NCBI GenBank assembly: GCA_934255105.1
Contig: CAKQNH010000073.1
Span: forward strand, 1 to 11,264
Direction: 5' to 3'
Length of the DNA: 11,264 bases
From: an uncultured Pirellulaceae bacterium
Lineage (GTDB): Bacteria; Planctomycetota; Planctomycetia; Pirellulales; Pirellulaceae
In this document: positions 1-7,583 of the stretch, piece after piece
Position numbering within the stretch: position 1 is the first letter of the stretch
How the letters are laid out: each line of letters opens with the position of its first letter
Position numbers and translations under genes: made by a program
Notes under the pieces: model-generated
Databases searched by the model: none
What the model saw: the letters and a program-made list of their open reading frames with translations, nothing else
What the model was told of the DNA's origin: nothing

Positions 1-1
1 C

Positions 2-1417
2 TGGGGTATCGTTACCGGCGATTATGAATATGACGAGGAGCAAAACCCTCACCCTTCGTCACGCACCATCGATTGGAGGGAAACAACCGAATACTCGATG
101 CCGCCAAGCATGATCTTGCCTATGCAAACACTTACACCGATGGACTCCAACCTCCCCTTTTTGTGCGAGATGAAAGGGGCTTATGAGCGTGTTCCAGGGT
201 TGGATGTAATCGACTGCGTTGATGACGAAACGGAAAGGGAAGAGATTGAGCTAATCGTTGAAACCAATTTCGCAGAGTCAACAGAGGGCTTAATTCAGGC
301 AATTGCCGCCAAAGGATTCACTTTTCATCCCTGGCACATTGCGACCTATATCACAGCTATGCGCACCAAGCCGTTCGTGATTCTCGCCGGTGTTTCAGGT
401 ACAGGCAAATCAAAACTGCCCGCACTGATTGCAGAGCTAACAACCGGCAAGATCGACCGCGTATCGGTCCGACCCGACTGGACCGATAGCTCCGATGTCC
501 TCGGATACGTTGACCTACAGGACCGCTTCCGCGCCGGCGTAGTTCTGGCAGCAGCCAGAATCGCATCGACAGATACTGAGCGATTTCATGTGTGCTTGTT
601 GGACGAAATGAATTTGGCTCGGGTTGAGCACTATTTCGCCGAAGTGCTCAGCGCAATCGAAGATCGCCGTAGCGTTCCAACGGGCGGCTACGAATCTACC
701 AAGCTAATCGCGCAAACCCTTCCGACCGAATACCGTCAGTGGCAAGAGCAGACGATGCCGGCAAACTTTGGCATCGTCGGAACGGTAAACATGGATGAAA
801 GCTCGCATGGATTCAGCCGCAAAGTGCTCGATCGGGCTTTTACATTGGAACTGTCCGAAGTCGATTTGGATTTGGACCAATCGACTTCTTCCTCCGAGTC
901 AGTGTCACCAGTCTACTGGCCGCCCGCATTCTGGTACTGTCGAGCAACGCGCATCGCGGAATGCGATCAAACCACGCAGCAGTTTCGCGAAGCCGCGGAA
1001 AGTGCGACTGAGGTGCTGAAGAGCGTGAACCAGTGCTTGGTCCACAGCCAGTTGCAGGTCGGCTATCGCACGCGGGACGAAGTGATTTTATTTTTGATGA
1101 ATGCACAGGAACTCAAAGCCTCATTTCGAACGCGTGGCGGCGCATCGGTCGATCCGCTCGATCTCGCTTTGATGATGAAGGTGTTGCCACGCTTGGTCGG
1201 TGGAAGCAATGCGATCCGCCGAACTATGATCGGTTTATTAGGGCTCGCTCATGGAAAGCCAATGACCGAATCTGACGCGGAGACGGCGGTTGCAAGCTGG
1301 GGCAGTGCGGACCGACCCGATGCCATTGCGGAAGCCACGTTTCCGCGCACGGCGTCTCGGCTGTGTTTGATGTGGGAGCGGTTGATTTCCGAAGGTTACA
1401 CTTCGTTCTGGTTGTAG
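2..1417 (+). CDS. McrB-like AAA+ NTPase of a type IV restriction system (5' partial)
   Basis: This is the motor subunit of a McrBC-type modified-DNA restriction system; in that family a hexameric NTPase ring stimulates the McrC nuclease. The frame is open from the first bases of the window, so the ATG at 98 is internal and the true start lies upstream. The first 32 visible residues, GIVTGDYEYD followed by a histidine/arginine and a DW, resemble the end of a PUA/EVE-like DNA-reading domain seen at the N-terminus of some McrB proteins. The Walker A motif GVSGTGKS is at 389-412 and the Walker B stretch CLLDEMNLA at 593-619. The McrB signature region at 785-844 reads VNMDESSHGF, then KVLDRAF, in place of the classic MNTADR, so nucleotide preference (GTP or ATP) is open. 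The stop codon is two bases before the ATG of the nuclease gene. Family assignment is firm; the N-terminal domain is inferred from a fragment. Confidence 0.88.
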   Translation, partial: WGIVTGDYEYDEEQNPHPSSRTIDWRETTEYSMPPSMILPMQTLTPMDSNLPFLCEMKGAYERVPGLDVIDCVDDETEREEIELIVETNFAESTEGLIQAIAAKGFTFHPWHIATYITAMRTKPFVILAGVSGTGKSKLPALIAELTTGKIDRVSVRPDWTDSSDVLGYVDLQDRFRAGVVLAAARIASTDTERFHVCLLDEMNLARVEHYFAEVLSAIEDRRSVPTGGYESTKLIAQTLPTEYRQWQEQTMPANFGIVGTVNMDESSHGFSRKVLDRAFTLELSEVDLDLDQSTSSSESVSPVYWPPAFWYCRATRIAECDQTTQQFREAAESATEVLKSVNQCLVHSQLQVGYRTRDEVILFLMNAQELKASFRTRGGASVDPLDLALMMKVLPRLVGGSNAIRRTMIGLLGLAHGKPMTESDAETAVASWGSADRPDAIAEATFPRTASRLCLMWERLISEGYTSFWL

Positions 1418-1419
1418 CC

Positions 1420-3894
1420 ATGAAGCACCTATTCCGCATTGCTACCAATCGCTTTACGCTCGACTGGCATCGAGTCAGTAAAATCGACCAGGCCGTGCTC
1501 GCTCGAACGCTGCCAGTCATGGGCCGCCTGAGGATAGTGTCGCATGACAGCGCACTGCAGCTACACGAAGCGACGACGCGCAGCGGCATTCCCGACTTGC
1601 TTGCTCGCGACATCCAAAATCCGAGTGGCCCGCCACTCTACGAGCAGACGCAGTACCAGCTCTATCTGCGTGGCGCCAACGATAGCGACGTAGTTGAGCT
1701 TCGGCATCGCGACCCGCTCATCACTGAGGGGCTCAACGCGCAGGAGTTCGGCCGCGTGCTTCATGGCTCAGTGAATTTCCGTGGCCAAATCGGTCGCAGT
1801 CTGTTCTCGATTTACGTCAACGGCAAGCACACGCTTGATTTTGAAGTCGAGGTATTCCCGACGAAGATCGACTATCAAACGGATTATCAAGACATCGTCG
1901 CTGATGTACAGTCGATCTTGACCAACCTGGCCTACGAATACTTGCGCTCTACATATCAACTCGGCAAGCTCTCCAGTGATCGCCCGCCAACGAAATTGGA
2001 ATGGCTCGTATTGATCGAGCAGATCGTCGACGAACTCGACGTAGCTATGAATCATATCGCCCAGCGGCCGATGAGAGGCCTGGTGCGAGGCGAGCGGATT
2101 ACGCGGCTAGAGCGAATTCGCCGAGTAGACTCACGAGTGCGCTCTCAAGTGCGGCGTGGGCAAGGAAAGGGGGGCGTGGTCCAACTGGGCGGTATCACAG
2201 CTCGAGAACAAATCGCACAGCGTCCGGCTGAGTTGACATTGGATACGATGGAACATCGCTGGCTGCGTCACCAATTGGTCGCTGCCCAGCGAACGCTTGG
2301 TCAAATCGCAGCCATCTACGATTCCGAAGCGGAACTCACTTCGCGACGAACAGCAACCCGTGATGGGGTGACGCGGCTGAAGAGCCGAGTATCGCGGTTG
2401 TTGAACTTAGAACCAGTGAAAGAGGCCGATGGCGATCCGCCCACCGGATTCGCTTCACTGCAGTTGGTTTCCGCGCCCGGATACCGCGAGGCCTATCGGC
2501 TGCTGATGTTCCTCAAGATGGGCCTCCGTTTGGAAGGGGACTTGATCCAGCTTGCGGTCAAGGACTTGGAGGTGCTGTACGAGTACTGGACCTATTTAAC
2601 CGTTGTCCGCATTATTCAGGATGAGCACGGACCGCCAAGCAATCTTGATTCACTGTTTCGCGTGCGGCCGTCGGGTCTATCCGTTCAGTTGAGGCAAGGC
2701 GAGACTCAGCAAGCTGTGTTTCGAACGGGTCGACACCGCACGATTCGTGTTAAGTACAACGCGCAGTACGCCAGCCAGGAGACGACGCTGATACCGCAAA
2801 AGCCGGATATCCTCATTCGCTTTGAAGACGATGGCTGGCCGATTATTCAATTGGTTGCCGACGCTAAGTACCGCATCGACGCGAGCGATCAATATCGGCA
2901 GCAGTTCAAGTCCTTTGGTCCGCCAACAGACGCCATCAACGTTCTGCACCGCTACCGTGACGCGATTCTTGAGGTCGATGGCAATCCATCACAGCCACCG
3001 GACTTAAAGCGTTCCGTCGTTCAAGCCGCCGCGTTATTCCCCATGAACTGTTTGCCAGACGAGGACTTCCGCGACAGTCGGCTATGGCAATCGCTTCAGC
3101 GGCTGGGGGTTGGTGCCATTCCCGCGTTGCCCAGCAACACCGCTTTGTTGAAGGAGTGGCTGTTATCGGCGGTGCGTGAAGGTGGTTGGTCCATGGCCGA
3201 TCGCGCCATCGCCAATCTCGCCGACGCACAAGCTCGCGACTGGCGCATTGCCGCCAGCGAGCCCGTATTGGTCGGCACTCTGAGGTCCCCTGGGACGTGT
3301 GAGCATTTGGACTGGGTGAAAAGCGAATGTCGCTACTATCACCCGCTCGCCAAGACTCAGCGGCGTCAGAGCACGGTGAAGCAAGTAGCCATCTACATTC
3401 CCGCCGGCTTCGACGAACCGAGCGGAATTTGCTACGTCGCCGACGTCCAGCACATCGAGGTCCTCGATCGCTCTGAGATCCACACGCCATGGGCCGCGCG
3501 ACGCGATGAAAGAGTCGTGCTCTACCATCTCGGGCCATTGCGCACCCTAGCTCATCCAATCGAATACGCCGTTGGCGACACCATGCCAGCTCAAGGCCGA
3601 TGGACGACACGCCTTGGTTTAGAGCGCGCCCGATCGGTCAGCGAGATTGCGCTGGAGACTGAACCCGAGTGGCGTCTGTTAGAGTGGCTCAGAGCCAGTC
3701 GCACACCCCATAACATCCGTCTCGACCCCTTGCGAGTGCCCGATCCGAACAATCCCAAAGGCCGGGCCTGGTTTCACTTGCAATCCGGCGACCGCATCCG
3801 CTACGACGGCGTGAATGGTTTTCTATTGCGAACCGCCGAGGATCAGCAGCACTACGTTTCTCTCAAGGACTTTATCCAAAGCCGATCCAACTAA
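1420..3894 (+). CDS. McrC-like DUF2357 protein with PD-(D/E)XK nuclease core
   Basis: This is the probable DNA-cleaving partner of the upstream McrB-like NTPase. I start it at ATG 1420, two bases after the upstream stop; an in-frame ATG at 1363 would overlap the NTPase by 55 bases and adds 19 residues that look like read-through. The product is 824 aa, more than twice the size of E. coli McrC. Residues about 85-170, including EVFPTKIDY at 144-152, match the DUF2357 region that contacts the NTPase ring in McrC-like proteins. A basic, arginine-rich linker follows (about 215-260). The nuclease core has LYEYWTYL near 386, the PD of PDILIRF at 462-463, and DAKY with the catalytic D481 and K483. 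After residue about 608 there is an extension of over 200 residues with a beta-rich stretch (VKQVAIYIPAGF near 654) that could be a PUA-like reader domain; that is a guess. Nuclease and DUF2357 calls are well supported. Confidence 0.85.
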   Translation: MKHLFRIATNRFTLDWHRVSKIDQAVLARTLPVMGRLRIVSHDSALQLHEATTRSGIPDLLARDIQNPSGPPLYEQTQYQLYLRGANDSDVVELRHRDPLITEGLNAQEFGRVLHGSVNFRGQIGRSLFSIYVNGKHTLDFEVEVFPTKIDYQTDYQDIVADVQSILTNLAYEYLRSTYQLGKLSSDRPPTKLEWLVLIEQIVDELDVAMNHIAQRPMRGLVRGERITRLERIRRVDSRVRSQVRRGQGKGGVVQLGGITAREQIAQRPAELTLDTMEHRWLRHQLVAAQRTLGQIAAIYDSEAELTSRRTATRDGVTRLKSRVSRLLNLEPVKEADGDPPTGFASLQLVSAPGYREAYRLLMFLKMGLRLEGDLIQLAVKDLEVLYEYWTYLTVVRIIQDEHGPPSNLDSLFRVRPSGLSVQLRQGETQQAVFRTGRHRTIRVKYNAQYASQETTLIPQKPDILIRFEDDGWPIIQLVADAKYRIDASDQYRQQFKSFGPPTDAINVLHRYRDAILEVDGNPSQPPDLKRSVVQAAALFPMNCLPDEDFRDSRLWQSLQRLGVGAIPALPSNTALLKEWLLSAVREGGWSMADRAIANLADAQARDWRIAASEPVLVGTLRSPGTCEHLDWVKSECRYYHPLAKTQRRQSTVKQVAIYIPAGFDEPSGICYVADVQHIEVLDRSEIHTPWAARRDERVVLYHLGPLRTLAHPIEYAVGDTMPAQGRWTTRLGLERARSVSEIALETEPEWRLLEWLRASRTPHNIRLDPLRVPDPNNPKGRAWFHLQSGDRIRYDGVNGFLLRTAEDQQHYVSLKDFIQSRSN

Positions 3895-4371
3895 ATGCAC
3901 ACCAAGAGCCCTCAGCCCTCTCGCCGACTCGTAATAGTCCCCTGCGGCCGCAGCAAGATTTGGGACAAGCACCCCACCGCCGGTCCCACGCCAGCGAAAG
4001 ACGCCTACACCGGCACACCCTTCAAACTGAATCGCCGATACGCAGAAACCTTCGGTGACGCCTGGGTGATACTCAGCGCTAAGTACGGCTTCATCACCCC
4101 CGACTTTATCCTGCCCGGCCCCTACGAAGTCACCTTCAAACGCAAGTCATCCGCCCCGGTCTCGACCGATGCATTGCAGCACCAAGTTGTCGACCAACGC
4201 CTTTCGGATTTCGCAATCGTCATTGGCCTCGGCGGTAAGGAATACCGCTCAGCCATCGAATCCGCCTTCCACCAACCGGCTGTTGAGCTACAGTTCCCCT
4301 TCGCCGGACTGCCTATCGGAAAGTCGATGCAAGCCACCAAGCGTGCGATTGAAAAGCCTCGCCACGGCTGA
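3895..4371 (+). CDS. DUF6884-like small protein, third gene of the McrBC-like unit
   Basis: The 158-residue product resembles the DUF6884 family, whose biochemical role I do not know with confidence. Visible hallmarks are the N-terminal beta strand and loop VIVPCGRSKIW (residues about 13-23), the AKDAYTGTPF segment (34-43), and WVILSAKYGFI (about 57-67) followed by a PD and a PYEVTF; this order of CGxSK, a Y-x-G/S-x-x-F and ILSAKxG is characteristic. Its ATG directly abuts the TAA of the nuclease gene with no spacer, so it is very likely translated from the same mRNA and belongs functionally to the unit. The small alpha/beta fold and conserved Cys, Lys and Ser suggest a nucleotide- or base-binding enzyme rather than a structural protein, but this is inference. 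No membrane segment or signal peptide is visible. Confidence 0.72.
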   Translation: MHTKSPQPSRRLVIVPCGRSKIWDKHPTAGPTPAKDAYTGTPFKLNRRYAETFGDAWVILSAKYGFITPDFILPGPYEVTFKRKSSAPVSTDALQHQVVDQRLSDFAIVIGLGGKEYRSAIESAFHQPAVELQFPFAGLPIGKSMQATKRAIEKPRHG

Positions 4372-4409
4372 CTCCTGTTGCCTGTGAGAATCATTCGTGA
4401 CCAACCAAT

Positions 4410-4586
4410 CTAGTCGAACTCGTCTGCACACCACACGCGGTATGGGGCGAGGTTAAGTTTTCGAAGTGCAGGATCCATAAGAAGGCCGAGCAGTCGATAG
4501 AAGTAATCTTTCCATTCCAATGGACAGTCGTGAAGATAGATACACTCACCATCTTTCGCGGTTTCAGCTGTACAGGCGATGACCGT
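4410..4586 (-). pseudogene. Orphan 58-codon coding-like tail, out of frame with the Rossmannoid gene
   Basis: Reading on the minus strand between a TAA at 4587-4589 and a TAG at 4410-4412 gives an open stretch that looks like real protein, with segments such as GECIYLHDCPLEW, DYFYRLLGLL and APYRVWCADEFD. It overlaps the last 23 bases of the preceding gene in the +1 frame and has no ATG, GTG or TTG before a TTG at 4518-4520; the first codon after the stop is ACG. It could be a C-terminal extension of the Rossmannoid protein cut off by a one-base indel or reached by +1 frameshifting, a small gene using ACG as start, or the remnant of a deleted neighbour. I do not recognise the sequence. It also fills most of the space between the two convergent gene clusters. 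Confidence 0.4.
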
Positions 4587-5571
4587 TTAGCTTGATGCAG
4601 TATGTATGAACGACGGGAGTCCCTGCTTGATGCTGAATGCCTTCGGAATATGTGGCACTGTAGGCCATCGGCTGTGTGTAGCCAACGGATACAGGGTCTC
4701 CCTTATCTTCTCTCGCGAGGGCATAGAGCGCCATCGCAAGCGATATTGGCTTAGGTCCAAATGGTGCAAGTATCAATTCACCGTGATGAGACGAGCATTG
4801 AGCTTGGAGATGCTCGAAAGCTAGCGACACGCTATAAGGATCGACTCGACGAATGTCTGGGGGATTGAAGTTTACCTGTTCATGAATATGGCGAACAAAC
4901 TCCCAGTTTTGCGCAAACCCTGGCGGCATCGACGGGAACGGCATCAACAAGCGAACTGGCGAAGGTGTTCTCTCACGAATCAGATCCAGTAACTTTAGGT
5001 GATAGTATCCGACTGCGATAACGAGCATTGGCTTTGCAGAACTTGAAATTTCCGTACCAAAACTCGGCAGTGGCATCCAGCAGCCAGGATTTTTATGAAG
5101 CGTGCTACCGTAAGACTTTGGAAGGGTATAGGTGACAATTAAATTCTTCACAGTCTCTGCTTCATACAATCTTCGAACCAGATAAAAAAAGAAACGCTTC
5201 GGAAAGGAGGTGATATCGAGTAGAACGCTGTCGCCGATGGTTGGTTCAATTTCAGCAAACATGGAATCCAACTCATCGATCTCGGAAAACAATTCCATCG
5301 AGATGACCCTTGGGGGTTTCCCGAGTAGGTCCGACAGCTCTCGGCAATGAACTTTGCGTGCCGCTTGCGTTGCTTGCTGGTACTCGCTCGGCTGGTCTTC
5401 GATGTCAACGAAGCTGCTACGGTCAAGTTTACCGGTCTTTAACAATTGGCGGGTAACTTCATTCGCACGAGGCTCTGCCGCGATTGTCCCGATCAAGTCC
5501 CAGCGCGAATGATTGGGCAGGCGATCGATTACCCATCGAAGCGGGCCGGAAGGTCGGTATTCACCACTCAT
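4564..5571 (-). CDS. Protein with two duplicated Rossmann-like halves, last gene of the PRTase/ATPase operon
   Basis: I do not recognise a named family for this 335-residue protein. It looks cytosolic and alpha/beta: hydrophobic strand SVLLDITSFPK (115-125), strand KPMLVIAVG (180-188) followed by a helix, strand VRLLMPFPSMPP (206-217), and strand ELILAPFGPK (265-274). Two segments resemble each other: 118-163 and 267-311 each have a strand ending in a P-K pair, a helix carrying LY, then the pattern Y-T-x-P-x-x-Y-x-x-T (148-157 and 298-307). This points to two tandem Rossmannoid domains, like sensor folds such as CARF, though I see no specific CARF signature. The ATG overlaps the ATPase stop codon by four bases (ATGA), so translation is coupled; only a weak GGA lies upstream of it. 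A role as ligand-binding sensor or effector in the operon is inference. Confidence 0.8.
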   Translation of the reverse strand: MSGEYRPSGPLRWVIDRLPNHSRWDLIGTIAAEPRANEVTRQLLKTGKLDRSSFVDIEDQPSEYQQATQAARKVHCRELSDLLGKPPRVISMELFSEIDELDSMFAEIEPTIGDSVLLDITSFPKRFFFYLVRRLYEAETVKNLIVTYTLPKSYGSTLHKNPGCWMPLPSFGTEISSSAKPMLVIAVGYYHLKLLDLIRERTPSPVRLLMPFPSMPPGFAQNWEFVRHIHEQVNFNPPDIRRVDPYSVSLAFEHLQAQCSSHHGELILAPFGPKPISLAMALYALAREDKGDPVSVGYTQPMAYSATYSEGIQHQAGTPVVHTYCIKLNGHRLYS

Positions 5572-7583
5572 GTATCGCTATCCGAGTACCAAGAAAATTT
5601 CATTTGTCGGTCTTTCGTAATCGCGGTGATTTCCACTCCTGCTCGCACCAGCCACTGCTCTACCTGAGCAGCGCTCAGATAGTAAGGTTCTTTTGTGTGA
5701 TTGAGCGTAAGTTCGTAGTAAGGAATCAAAATCGGATGAGGATACCACTTCTTCGACTCGCCTCTCTCTCGTATTTTGGGCGTATGTTTTCTTTGAAGCA
5801 GGAAACCACGCCCAGAGGCCTCGCTTAGGACCTGAGAAGTATGTGAATGCAAAATGAGGTCTCGATTTGCAAGGGAGAACCCATTGCCGCCAGGGTAAGA
5901 CATGGAGTCGTCGCTATTCATCTTTCTTCTCAGCCAATTGCCCATTTCGTCTATAAATGCGAGTAATGTGTCACCGATCCAGGTCTCTTCGGATATCTTT
6001 CGATGCCATGTGTTGCTTGCAGCCAAGATGCCTTCGTTCTGTAGCCTGCGATCGATCGGAAGGCTGTCTTCCCAGCGAGTCTCCAAATGTTTAGGATTTA
6101 CCAAAAACCTAATCCAGTATTCCCAGATATGCTGGCAAATACTCGCGAAAACTAGAATATTCCCGCCTGACAGGTCGAGGATATCTTTTTTTCCAAAGAA
6201 CACAATCTTCTGCCGGTTGTCGGCCGCCAACTGAAGAATCGCCAGCCACAATCGCTCTTTCTTCCACCACCTCTTTTGTTCATTTCGATTCCACGGCAGT
6301 TCGTCAATGTCGATTGAAAACTCAGAAACCGAGCATTTGCCCAAATTCTGCATCGCCCAAGCAACGCCGAGCTTTGCTTCGAGTGGATTAACAGCAGCAA
6401 TTTCCCGCAGACGCGCCTCAATTGCTCGGTCGACTTTCTTAGGAATTGAAATTTTGTTTGACCAATCGGTCTTCGGACCAATGTGCTTCACCCTCTCCGC
6501 CGGCCTTGGGTAATCAGCAAAGACCATCCTGATTGGGTCACTATCCTCAGCAACTCGCTCGTATCCGTATGCTCTAAGACGTCGGGAAAACACGTCGGAC
6601 GCCAGGTTCGCGAACAAGTCTCGGTTTCCATGCTCCGTCCTGGCGAGCATCTCATCAAGGTTTAGACGATGGTAATCTCGCAGGACTTCTCCTTCGGGTT
6701 GTTGCCACGCGTAAGGGCGAGTCCCAATACGAAAGTTTAGTGTCGCTTCTCGCCGGTGCAGCGCCTGGTCGATCGTATCGCGGAGTAGTCGATACGGGCG
6801 ATTCGGCAAGCTGGTCTCCATTTCTAGGAGTTGCTCGAACTGATCGAGCATGATCAGGACACGTGTACTCTGCTGTAGACAGCCTTCACGCTTCAAAATT
6901 GTAACCGCGTCTGCAACCGGCTGCCCAAGAGATTGCGTTTGTCCATCTCGCACTTCACGAGGCAAATCTTTGGGGCGTCCATTGAAGAATCGCAAATACT
7001 GGTCAATTCGTGCCGACAGTGCGTCGACGGCAGACTTCATCGTTGGAGATTTGGCGCTGGGGAGCGGAATAATTTCAGCATTTACCAAGGCTTCCACGGC
7101 GGCATCAAATTCATTGCGGCTTCCGCCAAGCTCCTTTGGATCCCAAAGTAAACTACTACGAGATATGAGCAAGTCAATCGACTCTAGCAAGTCTCGTAGA
7201 ATCCACGTGTTTGCATAGTCGATGAAACATAGTCGCAACTCATCTTCACTGCTAGGATCACTTTTCTTCCAGCGAGCCGCAGGACGCAGTGCCTGGTTCG
7301 TCGCGAGATTGATTTCTGCGCATATAAATTGGCTTACTGCCTTGTCTTCGATCGGATAAGAATGCTTATCTGACTCAGCGAAAGCCAATCGCACTTTTGT
7401 CTGAAGCAATGCCAAGAGCATGGACTTGCCTGTACCTTGCGTCCCTTCGACGACTACGTTTCCCGCTTCAAACAGCGGCGTAATATGAGGCACAAGTACA
7501 GGGCTAAACAATGCTGGAAACTCAGTTTGGTCAAGTCGCTCAGTGACGTACAGAGTCGTAAATGGGTTCCGGTGCGTCGGCAT
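5568..7583 (-). CDS. Large P-loop ATPase, ORC/CDC6- or STAND-like, of a conflict system
   Basis: The 671-residue product carries a Walker A motif EGTQGTGKS at residues 46-54 after a conserved lead-in (NPFTTLYVTE, then FSPVL and a strand NVVV). The Walker B strand is VLIMLDQFEQL at 242-252, with the D-Q-F-E arrangement typical of ORC/CDC6 and STAND ATPases rather than of ABC or helicase proteins. A sensor-1-like strand FRIGTRPYAW follows at 285-294. The segment SGGNILVFASICQHIWEYW (472-490) resembles the C-terminal ATPase lid, and the last 100 residues (GFLLQRKH, KKWYPHPIL, then EPYYL) look like a winged helix. I recall this type as the ORC-CDC6-like family that accompanies PRTase genes in defence loci. 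I choose ATG 7583 over the adjacent GTG 7586 because AGAAGGA sits five bases upstream of the ATG. It overlaps the PRTase stop as TGATG. A role as signal-transducing switch is inferred. Confidence 0.85.
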   Translation of the reverse strand: MPTHRNPFTTLYVTERLDQTEFPALFSPVLVPHITPLFEAGNVVVEGTQGTGKSMLLALLQTKVRLAFAESDKHSYPIEDKAVSQFICAEINLATNQALRPAARWKKSDPSSEDELRLCFIDYANTWILRDLLESIDLLISRSSLLWDPKELGGSRNEFDAAVEALVNAEIIPLPSAKSPTMKSAVDALSARIDQYLRFFNGRPKDLPREVRDGQTQSLGQPVADAVTILKREGCLQQSTRVLIMLDQFEQLLEMETSLPNRPYRLLRDTIDQALHRREATLNFRIGTRPYAWQQPEGEVLRDYHRLNLDEMLARTEHGNRDLFANLASDVFSRRLRAYGYERVAEDSDPIRMVFADYPRPAERVKHIGPKTDWSNKISIPKKVDRAIEARLREIAAVNPLEAKLGVAWAMQNLGKCSVSEFSIDIDELPWNRNEQKRWWKKERLWLAILQLAADNRQKIVFFGKKDILDLSGGNILVFASICQHIWEYWIRFLVNPKHLETRWEDSLPIDRRLQNEGILAASNTWHRKISEETWIGDTLLAFIDEMGNWLRRKMNSDDSMSYPGGNGFSLANRDLILHSHTSQVLSEASGRGFLLQRKHTPKIRERGESKKWYPHPILIPYYELTLNHTKEPYYLSAAQVEQWLVRAGVEITAITKDRQMKFSWYSDSDT

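Noticed and set aside
98..1417. ATG at 98 as the true start of the McrB-like gene
   Set aside because: The frame is open and domain-like from base 2, so the ATG is internal and the gene is 5' partial.
1363..1419. ATG 1363 as the start of the DUF2357 nuclease
   Set aside because: It overlaps the upstream gene by 55 bases; ATG 1420, two bases after the stop, fits the compact operon better.
2936..3610. 224-codon minus-strand open frame
   Set aside because: It lies antisense within the nuclease gene, is very rich in arginine, serine and cysteine, has no domain-like pattern, and is explained by codon bias of the GC-rich sense strand.
4372..4409. Terminator between the convergent clusters
   Set aside because: I found no stem-loop followed by a T run in either direction that I could defend.
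5484..5828. Plus-strand 114-codon open frame
   Set aside because: It is antisense to the ends of the ATPase and Rossmannoid genes and has no coherent protein features.
6850..7218. Plus-strand 122-codon open frame
   Set aside because: It is antisense to the ATPase Walker B region and has serine/arginine-rich shadow composition.
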